Below, in pieces: positions 23,503-36,655 of a stretch of DNA of 64,000 nt. The stretch lies in assembly GCF_914767665.1 (NCBI RefSeq), contig NC_059504.1, positions 22,050,001-22,114,000 of the forward strand, in the 5' to 3' direction. The translations under genes and the position numbers were made by a program. Each line of letters opens with the position of its first letter. Position 1 is the stretch's first letter. The DNA is from Harmonia axyridis (Eukaryota; Arthropoda; Insecta; Coleoptera; Coccinellidae). The notes under the pieces were generated by a model. The model had not been told where the DNA came from. It saw only the letters and a program-made list of their open reading frames with translations, and ran no database searches.

Positions 23503-24861
23503 TACTATCGAGAAATCAACATTGCCAATTTTCCATCAAAAAGGCAAAACACAAAATATCCAGTTTAAAGAAGAAAGATCTGTTTTCAGGAAGAGTTCAG
23601 ACTTTATTTATGTTTTAGCCTCGAACTAGGTGATTAATTTGGAAGACCCTTGATAATAGTTTTTATGAAAACACTGAAGTTTTATATCCTCTACTGAGCT
23701 CACTCCTTCAGGTTCCACAAACGGCTTCTTCAAAGGTTTCAGTCCAGAAACAGCACCATGTGTTGTTTACTTTTACATATCAAATTAAACTTTCTGAAAC
23801 GTTTTATTACAGTGGTGGCGCCGCTTCTTCCTGAATCTAACAATATTAAGAGCATTTTGTTCTCATCACCTGTATTACGTTTCTTTAAGACTCTCCAAAG
23901 TAGTTTTGAAATTGTCAGGAAAATAAAATTTCAAAGCCATATTTACGGAACCCCAATCGACTATTTCTCATTAACGAACATAATTGCGGCATTCGAGATG
24001 CGAATCGACCCTGAAAGTTTCAAATTTTCATTCAAGACTTGGCGTGTTTACGGACATCCGGCCGGACAGAATAGAATTTGTCATCAGATCGAAATAATTA
24101 ATTCTTCTAGTTTAAGTGCAACTTTCTTACCCATGCTGGGAAGATTATAATATAGGCAATATCAACAAAAAAATTATATGAATGAGCGTAGCAGATTTAA
24201 CTGAAGGTTTATAAAAAAAACTCCAATAATGCCCTACAATGGAGGTGTGGCTTAATTTTAAACTGTGAGTAGCCCCTGGCGATTGAAGGTCCGAAGAGGC
24301 GTACTCCAAATGAAACATACGGTCTATTTTCTTATTATTATGCTAATAAAGAATGAATTGAATCAGTAGCAAGATGGGCGGTCACGAATAAAACAGCTAC
24401 AAAAGGCATTGTTGTGTTTTGACCAATGGTGTTGTGAGCCGATGAACAGATGCAACAGTAAGAAAAATCTTTCCATTAATATTTCAAATAAAAAATATAT
24501 ATTTATATGAATCTAGGTATTAGTTCATCCATCTGGGTATCATTTGAACAAACCCTTCAAAAATTTCACTAGAATATGACAATTTAATTCTATAATGAAT
24601 ATAAGCACAATGAAGTCTGAAGAGTTCGTTAAACTAGTTTTTAAAGACATTCAATAAAAGTGAAGAAATGTTTACATCAGGTTCTGAAACAGCAAAAGCT
24701 TTGATTTCTAGTTCATTCAAAATGAAAAGCTTAAGCTCACAAGTGATTATTGTAACAAATGATTAGTTCGAAATATAAAATACTCTGCCAATATATATCT
24801 ATATAGCAACACACCCGGTCGGTAAAATTTCCAAGATATGGAAATTCTTGAACAAACTGAT
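23503..24861. other. No gene; includes a dispersed-repeat copy at 23930-24070
   Basis: Apart from the dispersed repeat listed separately, nothing is recognised. The 130-codon frame at 23758-24150 overlaps that repeat and has no known motif, so I do not call it. Confidence 0.45.
23930..24070 (+). repeat. Dispersed repeat with CATTAACGAAC core, copy 1
   Basis: The order of words is GCCATATTTACGGAACCCC, CATTAACGAACATAATTGCG, TTCGAGAT, GTTTACGG, then CGGCCGGACAGAAT. The same order recurs at 26318, 37620, 42781 and 53490, and partly inverted at 28690. No coding sense is seen. The ends of the unit are not defined. Confidence 0.7.
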
Positions 24862-25747
24862 TAGGGGTTCAAGGCTTGGCTTGATTTTTAGCAGTTTTAT
24901 TGTGTAGGGTCACATCAATAACAAAATGATGAAATGAGAAGGAATCTTGCAAAAAATACACTACAAATCATTACAAAATAAAAATATTAAAAAAATAAAG
25001 TTTCTCAATATTGAGAAACCTCCAGGCTTTGTTAGATTTCCTAATTTTCCATCCAGGATCTAAGACACATGAGGCATCTTATAGATTTGTCGCTAATCTA
25101 TTGCGGGTTCTTGTAACTGTAAGAGCAGCTCTGGAAAATTGTCTTTCAACAGGAGCTGAAGATGCTGACGTTGACACAAAATTCTTGTTCAGCCAAATTT
25201 GAAGAGATATTTCTAAAACTACCAAAATCTACCAATAAATTTCATAGAAACGGGAGAAAACTACTAATAAAGTCACACTGGCGAATGCTTCAGTTTATCG
25301 GCGCTCGAGGAATCCCCTTATTAAATCTACGCTTCGTGAGTGGCGGGCATTATGCCCGCCACTCACGAAGCGTTTTTTCGAGCGTTTGGTAGCAAGCGTC
25401 GAAGAGATTCCAGTCAGACAGCTCGGGACACGGCCGTACGACTGTAAATCAGAGTATGAACTTGACTGCCCGACTGGAATCTCTTCGACGCTTGCTACCA
25501 AACGCTCGAAAAAAACGCTTCGTGAGTGGCGGGCATAAGCGCGCACGAGATTGTAGAAATATATGACGTGCCACGCGTGCATATCAAGCTCAAGTAATGT
25601 CAAGTAGCTTGATATCAAGTCAAGCAATAAATATCTAAAAGCAAGTCAAGTCAGGCCAAGTATGTAATTTTTCAAGAGCTTGATTTTCAAGTCAAGTAGT
25701 TGGTTAAAATGTCAAGCTACTTGGCTTGATGAATCCCTAAAACTGAT
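24854..25747 (-). mobile_element. hAT derivative, copy 2, with perfect 8-bp target duplication and nested palindrome
   Basis: The element (24862-25739, 878 bp) lies in reverse orientation. Its left end is TAGGGGTTCAAGGCTTGG and its right end is ...TTGGCTTGATGAATCCCTA. Both sides carry AAACTGAT (24854-24861 and 25740-25747). The C-terminal dimerisation fragment is on the minus strand at about 25000-25185 (SSAPVERQFSRA, LTVTRTRNRL), with a one-base deletion after NRL. Unlike the other copies it carries an inverted duplication at 25330-25536. Confidence 0.94.
25330..25536. repeat. Perfect 43-bp palindrome plus 65-bp inverted repeat inside hAT copy 2
   Basis: 25330-25372 is a perfect palindrome centred on 25351 (CGCTTCGTGAGTGGCGGGCA, three central bases, and the complement). 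The segment 25352-25415 is repeated inverted at 25472-25536 around a 56-bp spacer, with at most a one-base difference in an A run. One half of this unit also occurs once, diverged, in hAT copy 3 (about 35975-36035), so it is native hAT sequence that was inverted and duplicated here. It is much GC-richer than its surroundings. Confidence 0.9.
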
Positions 25748-26317
25748 TATTATCAAATCAATTATTATTAGTTGAGGAATTGAACAACGATTTAATTTCC
25801 AAATGAATGTTAAAAGCTCAACGTAGGTACTAAGTGATGAAAATATTTGGAATTGACATATTGTCGACCTGACATATCATCAAAAGATCTCCATTTCTGG
25901 AGTGCCAGACTGAATACCTTCTTTTCACTTTGTGAAATCTACCGAAGTAGTCTAATCGATAGATATTTCAAAGAACTGTCATCGATATGAGGTGATTTAT
26001 ACATTGAAGTAGCTGGAACGTCTTGGACGACTGTGTTGTTAAACATTTTCTCATGCCTTAAATTCACTGAAACCTTCAAGATAAATCATTACATATAAAG
26101 AAGTCCGAACTGATGACAATTGAGAAATAATAATGGGTGTGCCATTCTGACTTCCTTGAAAGAATAATGATCGGAAGGAGAGCAGGTAGATGAAAGCTGC
26201 TGTTGTGCTAACATATAATTTTGCAAGCATATGAGGTTGACGAGTGTTCGAAATCTACATTTTATATCCAGATGAGTCTTTTCTTGTGAAATATCTAATC
26301 CAATCGTTTTCGTACAT

Positions 26318-26540
26318 TTGAAAAATAAAAACTCCAATCAAATATTGACCATTAACGAAGTTAAACGCGGTATTGAAGATCCTAAACGACTTAAATTTAT
26401 AAGATTTTACGTTCGAGATTTATCGTATTTGGGGACTGCCGGCCCCACAAAATCCAATTTAACCACGAGTTTGTCATCTGTAAGTCGGACCTTATCGTTT
26501 GAGACCAATTTTATATATCTAGATGAATTTCCTGTGAAGT
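26318..26540 (+). repeat. Dispersed repeat with CATTAACGAA core, copy 2
   Basis: This copy has CCATTAACGAAGTTAAACGC, then TTACGTTCGAGATTTATCG, then CATCTGTAAGTCGGACCTTA, then TCGTTTGAGACC. The order matches the copies at 37620 and 42781. Confidence 0.65.
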
Positions 26541-28689
26541 ATCAGAAGTTATAAGTATCGATAGCTATTTTGTTATTTCATTTTTCTCATGGCCTTGAAG
26601 AGTGCAGGAGTAGAGCATTTTCTTCTTGAGAAAGTTGAAATTGTATATCTAGTGGTCACTAGTAAAGATGCTGAATCGTTCCAACATTATTTCCGATTGA
26701 AATATTTTGTCTTAAATTCAGTTAGTTATTTATTCATTTTCATTTTGCATCTGATGAAATGAAAATTGTCCCCCAGAAATTTTTACATTATAGCATTGCA
26801 ATATAGTTGTTATAGGTTTTATTCTGTGCCGACTATTATCTTCATTTTCTGACGAAACTTTGCATCAGTTTGTGACGATGATTGCTGGGATGAAAGAAAT
26901 TCTAAAACTTTTTCAAAATCTCTGAATGCAATATCGAATGAAAAATCAATTCGTATGAAAGTCAGAGCATAAGGCTTGAAGTTCGGCACAAAAATCTATG
27001 AATTTTTAAAGGTTAAAATCAAGGATTAATTTAATATCGATTCCATCTATGAAATTTATGATATAATGAAAATGAAACAAGGATTGTAACGATTATACGA
27101 TTTTATTGTTTCAGCGTAGTTTCAATAGTTCCAAAGTTATGAATTTTAGAAATTTTTTTTGGAATCAGAATATTTATAGAACCTTGTTTTGATCCGGCAA
27201 TGGTATCAAACGATAAAATTCTACTCATTCATGTCTAATACGAATTTTTCTGCTTTCCGTAAACATGATAACTCCAGAATAAAAAGAACAAGAAACTTAT
27301 AATTTTCAGGGTTAGTTCTAGAATGCTATAATTGAGTTGGTTAATGGTCAAAATCCACATTTAGAAATTTCGTGTTTATATTGATTTCGAACTGCAAGTT
27401 TGATCAAAATGAAAATTCGTTTGGATGTAGAATGATATACTATCATTGATAGTTCAGATTCGATTGGGTTGAAATTTTATTTATATTTATGGAATAACCC
27501 TTCCATGCTTAGTGCATTTCCTGAGGATAACTTAATCAGGATCTTAGAAAATTCACGCATATATCGTAAAATGAACTTAAGAGGGAACACCACCATGCGG
27601 CTGTTCAGTTCAAAACTACATTAGAATTTATTCGTCTTATAACTTACTGATTTTTATAGGGTTTTCACAGAATTTCCATAAACAATAATCTGCATGGAAG
27701 AAAGTGATTATTTTCAATTTGCGAATGAAAAATGAAAGAAAAATTTGGTAACTTTTTATTTTTTGCAAAAAAATTTATAATAGGTACAAAGCTCTGATCT
27801 ATTTTTAAAAGATTCGTGGAAATAAACTACCAAAAATCATCACAAAAGAGGTAAAACCTTAATTTCTGGACAACATAAATTACGATGGTGCTTTATCTTT
27901 TTGTTTTTCATATTACTTGCGATATTTTGTGATTTAGGAATAGATATTAAATAATATTCTATTCGACGAACAAAAAATAATTTCTACGATAATAACCTAT
28001 CTATTGATTTCTGATAGAGATAGAGCAAACACAAAAATCTCATCCGAAATAAATATGTTCATCTTCAAAACTATAGACTCAAATCAAATAATCCATTGAC
28101 ATTCAATCGAAAAAATTATTCCGAAGAGAATACCCATTCCCTTCGATGAGAACCATGCGTCCTGGAGGAATTCAGCTGTGAAAATTTTATTAATTCTGAC
28201 ATCGGAAATAATAACAAACTCGCTCGGAAGGTGTGGAGCTCCCGGGGGTCCAGAAGGCAACCCCCCAAACGTACAGATGTTCAGCAAAAAACTTGATAAT
28301 GATATAATTTTCGCACGCCTTTTCCTATATAAATGTTACAATAATATAAAAGGGTTCTAAAAGACCAAGTCGACTCGAAAGTGCCCCATACTGTTATGGA
28401 CATGCCCATTAAGGGCTTTGTTTTTGTTTCGGGGGACCCCTCGAGGACCGTGCCAGCGGAGGGTGTCCATTCGTAATAATTCAATAAAGTTGTATAATGT
28501 GAATTTATTCTTGTTCGCTTTCTATCGTTGCTGCCTCAATTTTGATAGAATGTCGAACATTAATACATTATTTAGCGGACACAATAGAAACGAGGTGCCT
28601 TATTCAATCGAAATTATGAAAGAAATAAGTCAATACTTTTCTGTATAACAAAACATTTCTTCATGGCAAAACTTTCAATCGGAGAACAT

Positions 28690-28785
28690 TATTTTCATAC
28701 GACGTTCTCTGTATTTTTCGAATTTTGAGCTAGGAATGGTCTCAAACTATAAGGTTCGACTCACTGATGACAAATCAGTACTCGA
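28690..28785 (-). repeat. Dispersed repeat fragment, copy 3 (inverted)
   Basis: Read on the minus strand, GTCATCAGTGAGTCGAACCT and then GTTTGAGACCATTCCTAGCT match the second half of the dispersed repeat seen at 26318 and 42781. Confidence 0.6.
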
Positions 28786-29439
28786 ATGAGATTTTTTTCG
28801 GCCGCCTATGACATAATAACTCTTGAACGAAAATACCTGGGAACTTATTTCAAAATTAAAAATCCGATGGATATGAAATTTTATATTCAGATATAGATAA
28901 TTAATTCCAAACTTCGACATTTCATATTGATTGAGGGACCAGAGCTGAAGAAAATTAAACAATAAAAATCAATATTTCGGTGAAAATGAATCAGACCAAG
29001 ATTTTGCATGTAGGTATACATGAAATAATAATTTCTGAGTCAGAACTAAATTTCGTTTTGATTGTTCTATCAAGACTATAGAAAATTAAAGAATATCGTT
29101 AGAAAAAACCTAATATTTCAGTGAAAACAGGTTCGATTGAGTTGAGATTTTGTGTTGAATGTTTGGATTAATAAATTCAAACTACTCTATGAAAATTATA
29201 GAATATAAAAAAAATCAGTGACAACATATTTCGCCTGAGGATATATAAAACAATATAAAGTTCTATCCGAAATTTCATTATGACTATGTCACCAGAAGCA
29301 TAGAATATTCGAGCAGTATAAAAAAAAGCCCCAATATCTCCATAACAAGTAACAACAGATCAGACTAGGTCGAAATTTAGTTTATATGTGTGAAATAATC
29401 ATTCAAATGTTAATACCGAATTTCGTCTTTCTGGTTAGT

Positions 29440-29875
29440 TTTTCTCACGACTTTTCAGATTGAATAAAGCAATCTCAAACGTTCCTCTGATTTACCGTCT
29501 TTTCTACCACTTGCAAGTATTGAGAATACTTTTTTACGTCTTTATTTTTAATTTAAAAAAAAACGCATTTTCAGTCTTTGTCAAGAATTTTTGTATAATA
29601 TCGTTATGTGAAAATTCATTAAAAAATAAATGTTTGTTGGGAAAAATATGTATATATTTATTTTTAAAAAAAAATCACCTAATTTTTTCTCCATTTCAAA
29701 AAAAATTACATAAAAGGACTTCCCGCAATGACGAACTTTTTTGAATTAACAATAGTGAAAATCTCATATAAATCGATGCGTTAAATGAAGCGTACTAATT
29801 TTTCAACTGATCGCTGAAACGGTATATACCCCTCTTAGGTCAAAACTTTTTGTCATGCCAACTTTTATCACACTT
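29440..29875 (+). repeat. Uninterrupted copy 2 of the 0.44-kb duplicated sequence
   Basis: It matches 14470-14739 joined directly to 15681-15855. At about 29700-29730 the words flanking the rosa-type element in copy 1 are contiguous here around a single TA (ATTACATAAAAGGACTTCCCGC), so this is an empty site. The copies differ by many small changes, so the duplication predates the insertion. Confidence 0.85.
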
Positions 29876-32800
29876 CTCTCTTCAAAGTATGTAAGTATGT
29901 ATTTTCAATAACTCCGAAATCATAATGACGAAACACAAGAGCAATATGATGGCCATAGATGAAGTTCTCAGATAAGAACATACGTAATTCGGATTCAGCA
30001 CCCAAAAAAAAACAGATATAATCGAAGAAATCAAAACTACCTCAAAACTTCCCCGTGAGGGGCACTTGTGAGCACAAGTTATCTGGACCAATTGGGATTT
30101 CAACTCTATGCAGCCATTATATTGAAATAATTATCTTTCACAACATCTTTCAAAGATTATATTTGTTTAGAATTTTTTTGGTTACATAAATCCACAAGGA
30201 CGAAATTTGAAATTTGACGAAATCGAGTGATTTCATAAAAAAATTAATAAATTTCAATAAGAAGAATTTTTTCGGTCCAGTCTTTTTATCGAGTTTTGTC
30301 ATTTCTGATTTGAATAGTACATATATGGGGAAAATCTTATGTAAATTCACCAGTGTTTACAATTTTTATATTTCGAACTATATATAACTGATATTTCGAG
30401 TCTGAAATGTAAAATGAGGAAATTTTTAGGGGAGGTTATATTTTCATGGACAAATTCGAAGCTGGGCATAAAAAAACGATATTTTTCACACTTCACAGGT
30501 TTCAGTCCTCATACTATCGAAAAAAAAACTAAACCGATCGACCTGGCTATGAGATATCTGACTCATCCTACGAGGACTTGATTTTTTACGCATCTAATTC
30601 ACAAAAAAAAAATTGGGCGACAAATCAGTTCGAGTGAAAACTACCTGAATAGGGGTTTAAAATGTCGACTCATCAGAAGGCAACTTCCGCTGCAAAGATG
30701 AATACGCTGAAACAGTTAATCAAATAGTGTTTCCAAAAGAAAGGGCATCAAGTCGACAGATGGTTAATTCAGGTCGATTATTCAACCAGACTATATCGAA
30801 AATAGTTCAGTTCTCGCGTGGGTGGTTTTGATGTCATTCATCATTAATTAATGAATATAATTTTGAACAAACGCGCAAAAGCAGTTTTTCTCATTTTGAT
30901 AATTGCGATGACACAAAACGTTACATCAATGTTAACAAGGACATCATATCATGTCATCTGGGTTTTTTGCTTCCGTGAAAATGTTTCATCGCCGTTTATT
31001 CTTCGAATTAGGCCAAGCTAGCCATATATTCAAATTAAACTTGTACAGTTGAAAAACCTATGAATCATCAATACATTGATATTCGATCAGTGTTAGAGTC
31101 AATAAAAAGTGCTCGTTCTGAGTAGCATTCAAGGTTATCTGAAAGTCATAATACACAACAATCGATGCAGTTATTTTTTATATTAATGACCCCCTACAAT
31201 ACCAGTTAATAAAGAAATAGAATAAAGTTGAAGATGGGTTATTTTTTTCATTCTAAAAGGTAGGTATAACATTTATCTGGACTTTTATTTTTAGCTGACA
31301 TCTTTACAATTTTCATGGACGGATCGAATTGGCTCAGCAGTATCTTACAAAATGAAAATTGTGATTAGAAATTCCAAAAATTCATGATGCCGAAACTTTT
31401 ATACGTTTTCTATTTTATAACTTCACGTTGCATAGATTTCAAGTAATTGCAAAACGTAAACTGTGAAATTTTAGGCCGGCTAAGAAATACTGTTAGCTTG
31501 ACTGAATCCAACGTTTCATTTCACATTGAAACGAGTGCTCAGAAAATGGATATCTTCGAGCATGAAACACCCTACACCAGATAGTATAATGTTCATCGAA
31601 CAAACTCGACCAACTAGAAGTAATGCAAACTGATGGACCGATTCGGTTTGTATTACACTCGGTATATTTTATAGGACCACCCCGGTAGTATGAAAACCCC
31701 TCGATCATTTCAGTTATTTGTTGTTCTTTTGATTATAAACCATTTTGACTTGTTTGGTTTCGCACCGTTTCCTCAATTTACTCAATATTGAAAAATAAGA
31801 AGAAAATTTATACAACTTTATTTTTCCACGTATGTTGAAGAAGTATGGAAATTAAGATCAAATTCTATTAATTCAAAATCACCATCCTATGAAACAAAAA
31901 ATTATTCGATTAAATAGGTATTGGTATGACAAAAATAGATAATCAACAAAATATTTTCACTTTATAACTGTTAACAATTCATTAAAGAGATGTTACTTTT
32001 TCGTCCAACCCTCAGCGCACAAAAAAGTATTTTTCATGCTTGCTCCGCTTTCGAATCTCCTAATAAATTATTATTTTCATTTCATATATTTATATTTCTG
32101 GGACTCATATTGAATATTGCACTTTCATTGAATTCATAAGTGCACATAATTTTAGTGTTATATTGATTAATTCTGATAATATTGCTGAATTGTTAATTTT
32201 TTTGTCTAGTCAGTTAAAAATATAGAAATTGTGGAAATAGTTTCACAATAAAATGTCATAGTTTTACTTCTAAAAACAATTTAGGTAGATATAATTTTTT
32301 TATTATATTTCTTTCAATTTAGATATTCCGTGAGATAGAGGAACGTATAAACCTTCACTCAAAAAATTCATGTCATGCGTCACAATAGGTCCAGATCCTC
32401 GAATAATTTTCGTTACAGCAATAAATTCTGAACTACCAAAAAAATTTAAAAATTCTTAGGACTTGTTCTTGGCATAACCCTCGGACCCCTTGCTCTATAT
32501 ATATTAGGGCCATGAAATGATTCTTCCCTTTTGTCTAACCGTTGTCGCACCCCTTCTGAATAAAGATTTTATAATCGTTGCCCATTAACAAGGGTCAATT
32601 TTTTGACATGTCATATTACATCGAATAAATGACTTACTATTTAAATCTATTATGAACCATGTTGTCCATTTGTCATGCATTGTTTCACAGTAGCCATTTC
32701 TTTCGATTGTACTGTTTCATCTGTCATGCTTACTTATTGTGAACGGACCCGTAAAAAATACTCCTGTTGGTTTTTCGGACAGGGGTAACGTTAATCTAGT

Positions 32801-33156
32801 GCCGGAAAAATAATATTTTATATTCTCTTTCTGTTATGTTTCAATAGAAGCCTTGAAAGGGAAAGGCTGATAACAACATTTGTTACAATATATTTTATTT
32901 CATAACCTAGCAAACTAAATGTCATGTTTTTGTGACAGCTGTCAAGATCAGCACTACCAACTTTTAGAAATACACAAACATCCATAGGAATTTAGAAAAA
33001 ATAATCAACATCAATTCTTTATTATGAAAATATATCAAAGAATACAGGGTGTTCCATCATAAATGGACAAACATATATACTTTTATAGAAGACATCGGGA
33101 GAATAATTTTTTCTTATGTATAAATAAAACCTCGTTTTCGAAGAATAAGCGAGATA
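29876..33156. other. No gene recognised; abortive CAGGGTG end at 33045
   Basis: AT-rich intron. The only element-like signal is TACAGGGTGTTCCATCATAA at 33044, about 110 bp outside the next foldback. It looks like the end of a second, truncated element into which the foldback inserted, or beside which it lies. Confidence 0.45.
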
Positions 33157-34131
33157 CAGGGTGTTCAAAGTCAATTCTGAGCAATATTCTATTGACTGTG
33201 ATCGGTTATGTATCATCTTACCAGTTATTATTTGTGGTCACATCAGAGTATTTTTGAGCGCTTAATTCAGAAAAGATAAACCCTAAAAAAAATTCAAAAT
33301 GACGGAAAACCTGCCTTGTTCGTGATTTCTTTTGCTGTTTCCAAATTGAATTTCTTTTCCTGAATGAATTCAATGTTCTAAGAATTTCTATGAAAAATTT
33401 TTTCGTGAATCGAAAAATGTCTATAGCGAAAACAAATTCCACCCGAAATTCATGAAATTTTTCACGATTTTACTTTTTCTTTACCTAATACGAATATGAA
33501 AACAAAAACGAAAAATATCAAATTTCTCCTTCAGTCCTCTAACAAAATTTTGGCACTCATTTCTATTTATTTTAATGAGTGCAATGATTGCAAAAATTTT
33601 GTAATTGGGCTATCCAAATATTCCAGATGATTATATAAAGTTATCACAAAAAAAATCACTGTTATTTCAATGAATCTCTGTTGGGAGTCGAACTTTCGAC
33701 GTATTACCTGTGGAATGTAAATTCAAATAAAACCAAGGAACCGTTTCATATTTCTCAATTCTGTTTTTACATTCGTTTTAAAAAATAAATAAAAAAAGAA
33801 TAATCGTGAAAAATTTCAACAATTTCGGGTGGAAATTTTTTCGCTGTACATTAGACATGTAAAAAAATTTTTGTTCTATTTATGAGAAATGTTTTTCACA
33901 GAAATTCTTAGAAAATTGAGTTCATTCGAAAAATTGAATTCTATTTTGAAACCGAAAAAAATCATGAATATTGCAGGTTTTTCCTTCTAAATTTTGTTTT
34001 CAGAGTTCTTTCTCTTTCTTGAATTGAGCATTCAAAAATACTCTGATGTGACCAGAAGTTGTAACTTCAAAGGTTATATATAACTGATCACGCTCAATAA
34101 AAATTGCTTAGAAATAACGGTGAACACCCTG
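33157..34131. mobile_element. Foldback element of 975 bp with CAGGGTGTTCA ends
   Basis: The ends CAGGGTGTTCA (33157) and TGAACACCCTG (34131) are flanked by TA on both sides. The arms are inverted but more diverged than in other foldbacks. Shared words include CTCTGATGTGACCA and GTGGTCACATCAGAG, AAATTTTTTTCG-like runs, CGGGTGGAA, and CGTGAAAAATTTCA with TGAAATTTTTCACG. Arms of about 330 bp surround a central part with no coding signal. Confidence 0.8.
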
Positions 34132-35109
34132 TATCATGCAGTCTTTAATAATACCACCTCAGCCTCTTCTTCAGACTCAAATTCCGGACTTACATATTCC
34201 TCTGATATGATTTCGGCTGATATTCCTCTTCTGAAACTGGAATTACCAGTTCGAAGTTACCGTTTTCAATTGACTAACACAAAAGAGGATTATCCGAAAG
34301 TACAAAAGTCGATTACACCCAAACAAGATTTTAAGAAATTGAAAATTTGGAAGAACAACAGATATTCTGTTTTTTCCTTCATTTTTAATTTCGCTAAATT
34401 TGAATAGACTATTTTGAATCAATCATCGAATGGCAACATATTACATTTTAACTTCCACCCAAAGTTTCTGAATGATTCCAATTTCTTTTTCATTGCTGCT
34501 ATGACCAGATAATAGCTTCGAAATCTACCCTTTGAACGAAGACATTCGAGAATCGTTTTATGACCGACACAAATTAACCAAACCGGACTGATATTGTTAT
34601 TCACTGTCATAGATTTTGATGTATGCGTTCTTAAAAACGATGTATAGGCATCTTTTTTTCAGCCGCCTTCTCACAAACGTTTACCACACCGCCTCCTACC
34701 TCCTCTATTACCCTTAATTGCTATTTTTCGATTTCCCGTAAATATAACCTAGCCGCCCAGTTCAGCGTGGTCAGACTATTCACCTGATTTGATGGTACGT
34801 GATCGGATACACTTGGATGGTATCGATCTAATCCGACCAGCTGAATTACTACCGTGATTTACCAATGATTCAGTTCTCGAATTGAAGTAGGTATGAATGA
34901 GGTAGGGAGATATTACTTTTTTTTGTGGAGAAAAATTTTTCATATCTACCTTCTGATTTCGATTAAAGATTTATTCGGAATATAAACGAAAGGTTAAGAG
35001 GCGTTAAGAGAAATATATGTGCAGGGTGTAGATTGAAAAATTATGGTATCAAAAGTCGAAGATTCTGGGTGAACCTTGACACGTCAATCAATAGGTACGG
35101 GTCTGCCAT
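34132..35109. other. No gene recognised; less AT-rich block at 34660-34880
   Basis: The block at 34660-34880 is unique in the window and less AT-rich. No exon features are evident. It may be regulatory, without direct support. Confidence 0.35.
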
Positions 35110-36655
35110 ACTACTTTTTTCTAGATAGTACCAGGCTTCAAAAGATGCATGTCAAAATTTCGGAAAGAAGAGTTAAGTTTGGTTCGAGATATTGAAGGTT
35201 GGGTGACGCTAGACTTGTTTTTTAAAAAATGATTAAAATACCGCGCAATGAAAGCAGTAGGAAAAACCACCAAAAAAGTCCACGAAATGGTATTGTAACA
35301 TAGTAAATTCAAGTTGCGTGAGATAGCGGTGGAGTTGGAGATCTCAAAAGGCGGTGAATTTAATATTTTTTGTGATAATTTGTCCAAACTAACCCTTTTC
35401 TCGAAATGATTACCGCGCTTGCTCATCATTGATCAAAAGCAATAACGCTTTGAATATTTTGGATGCTGTTCAGAGCTGGTTAAGAGAATTTTTGCCTCGA
35501 TATCTGACAGTGTGTTGAACATGGATTCATCACTACATTCCTGATTGAAGGAGATGATCAGCTGATTAGGAAGAAGTCGGTGAAAGCCATCCAAAGCTAC
35601 CAAAGAATGTATTAGGGAATCAAATTTGAATCTAATGGAGAAGTAATTACTGATTTTGAAACCTATTTTGAAAGCAAAGACGAATCTTCCCAAAGAAGTA
35701 ATATTGAAAAGTTCGAATAAAGTTGATATTTTAAAGAAAAATGTTTTTTACTCCTTAGACCTAGTGATTCTTCAATTTAAGTAGCTTGACATTTCAATCC
35801 AACTATTCGACTTGAAAATCAAGCTCGTGAAAAATTACATACTTGAGTTTGACTCGACTTGATTTTAGATATTTATTGCTTGACTTGATATCACGCTACT
35901 GGATATTACTTGAGCTTGATATGCACACGTCGCACGGCATATATTTCTGGAATCTCATGCGCCCTTAGGCTAAATAATCTCTTCGACACTTGCTACCAAA
36001 CGCTGGAAGAAACGCTTCGTGAGTGGCGGGCTTTAGGGGATTCCTCAAGAGCTAAGAGATTGAAGCATTCGCCAGTAGTTTTCTCACATTTCTATGAAAT
36101 CTATTGGTAGTTTCGGAAATATCTTTCCAAACTTGGACAAAATGGCCAAGGATTTTTTATCAAAGCGATCATCTTCAGCTCTTGTTGAAAGACAATTTTC
36201 CAAGCAATTCTTACAGTTACAAAAACCCGCCATAGGTTAGGCGACAAATCTATAAGATGCATCATGTGTCTTAGATCCTGGGTGGAAAATTATGAAATCG
36301 AACAAAGCCTGGAGGTTTCTGAATAGAAAGATACTTTATTCTTTTATCATATTATTTTTTTTTTGTTATGATTTATAGTGATTTAGTTAATTTATGTTTC
36401 TATCAAAGAAAATATATTTTCGGTTCTTTTATACAATGAATTCAATAGAAAAAAGTTTTTTTGCAAGGTTCCATCTCATTTCATCATTTTTTTATTGATG
36501 TGGTACTACACAATAAAAGTGCTGAAAAACAAGTAGCTTGATATGATTCAAGTACTCGATAAAGGAATACTTGACTTGACTTGAGATTGAAAAGCCAAGT
36601 AGCTTGAAAAACAAGCCAAGCCGTGAATCCTTAGTTAGACCCGGGACTTCTTGCG
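35110..36655 (+). mobile_element. Degenerate mariner of a second subfamily, split by a hAT insertion
   Basis: Fragments of a mariner transposase read in order on the + strand. KLREIAVELEISKG is the helix-turn-helix region, RLLIIDQKQ follows, and ETYFESKDESSQRS is the C-terminal region near 35660-35700. The 3' end is TTTTACTCCTTAGACC. This sequence is cut by the hAT element at 35762-36633 and resumes as CCCGGGACTTCTTGCGTGAA. The rejoined order matches the 3' end of the related mariner at 63215-63260. The catalytic blocks are missing or unreadable. The leading part (about 35140-35220) matches 62830-62900. Confidence 0.75.
35754..36641 (+). mobile_element. hAT derivative, copy 3, inserted in a mariner
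   Basis: The element (35762-36633, 872 bp) starts TAGTGATTC and ends GTGAATCCTTA. It is flanked by CTTAGACC (35754-35761) and GTTAGACC (36634-36641), 7 of 8 identical. The dimerisation fragment is readable near 36150-36320 (SSALVERQFSK, TRHRLGDKS across a frameshift). It contains one diverged copy of the segment that is inverted and duplicated in copy 2. Confidence 0.9.

Larger units (their letters stand above)
25748..29439. other. No gene; repeat fragments at 26318-26540 and 28690-28785
   Basis: Mostly AT-rich intron DNA. Many short frames occur on both strands, none with a recognisable motif. At 28220-28270 and 28430-28465 there are two GC-rich patches (GGAGCTCCCGGGGGTCC; GGGGGACCCCTCGAGG) of unknown nature. 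Confidence 0.45.

Noticed and set aside
25011..25202. 63-codon + strand frame ending in CLSTGAEDADVDTKFLFSQI
   Set aside because: It is the antisense of the hAT dimerisation-domain codons in copy 2. The meaningful frame is on the minus strand (SSAPVERQFSRA).
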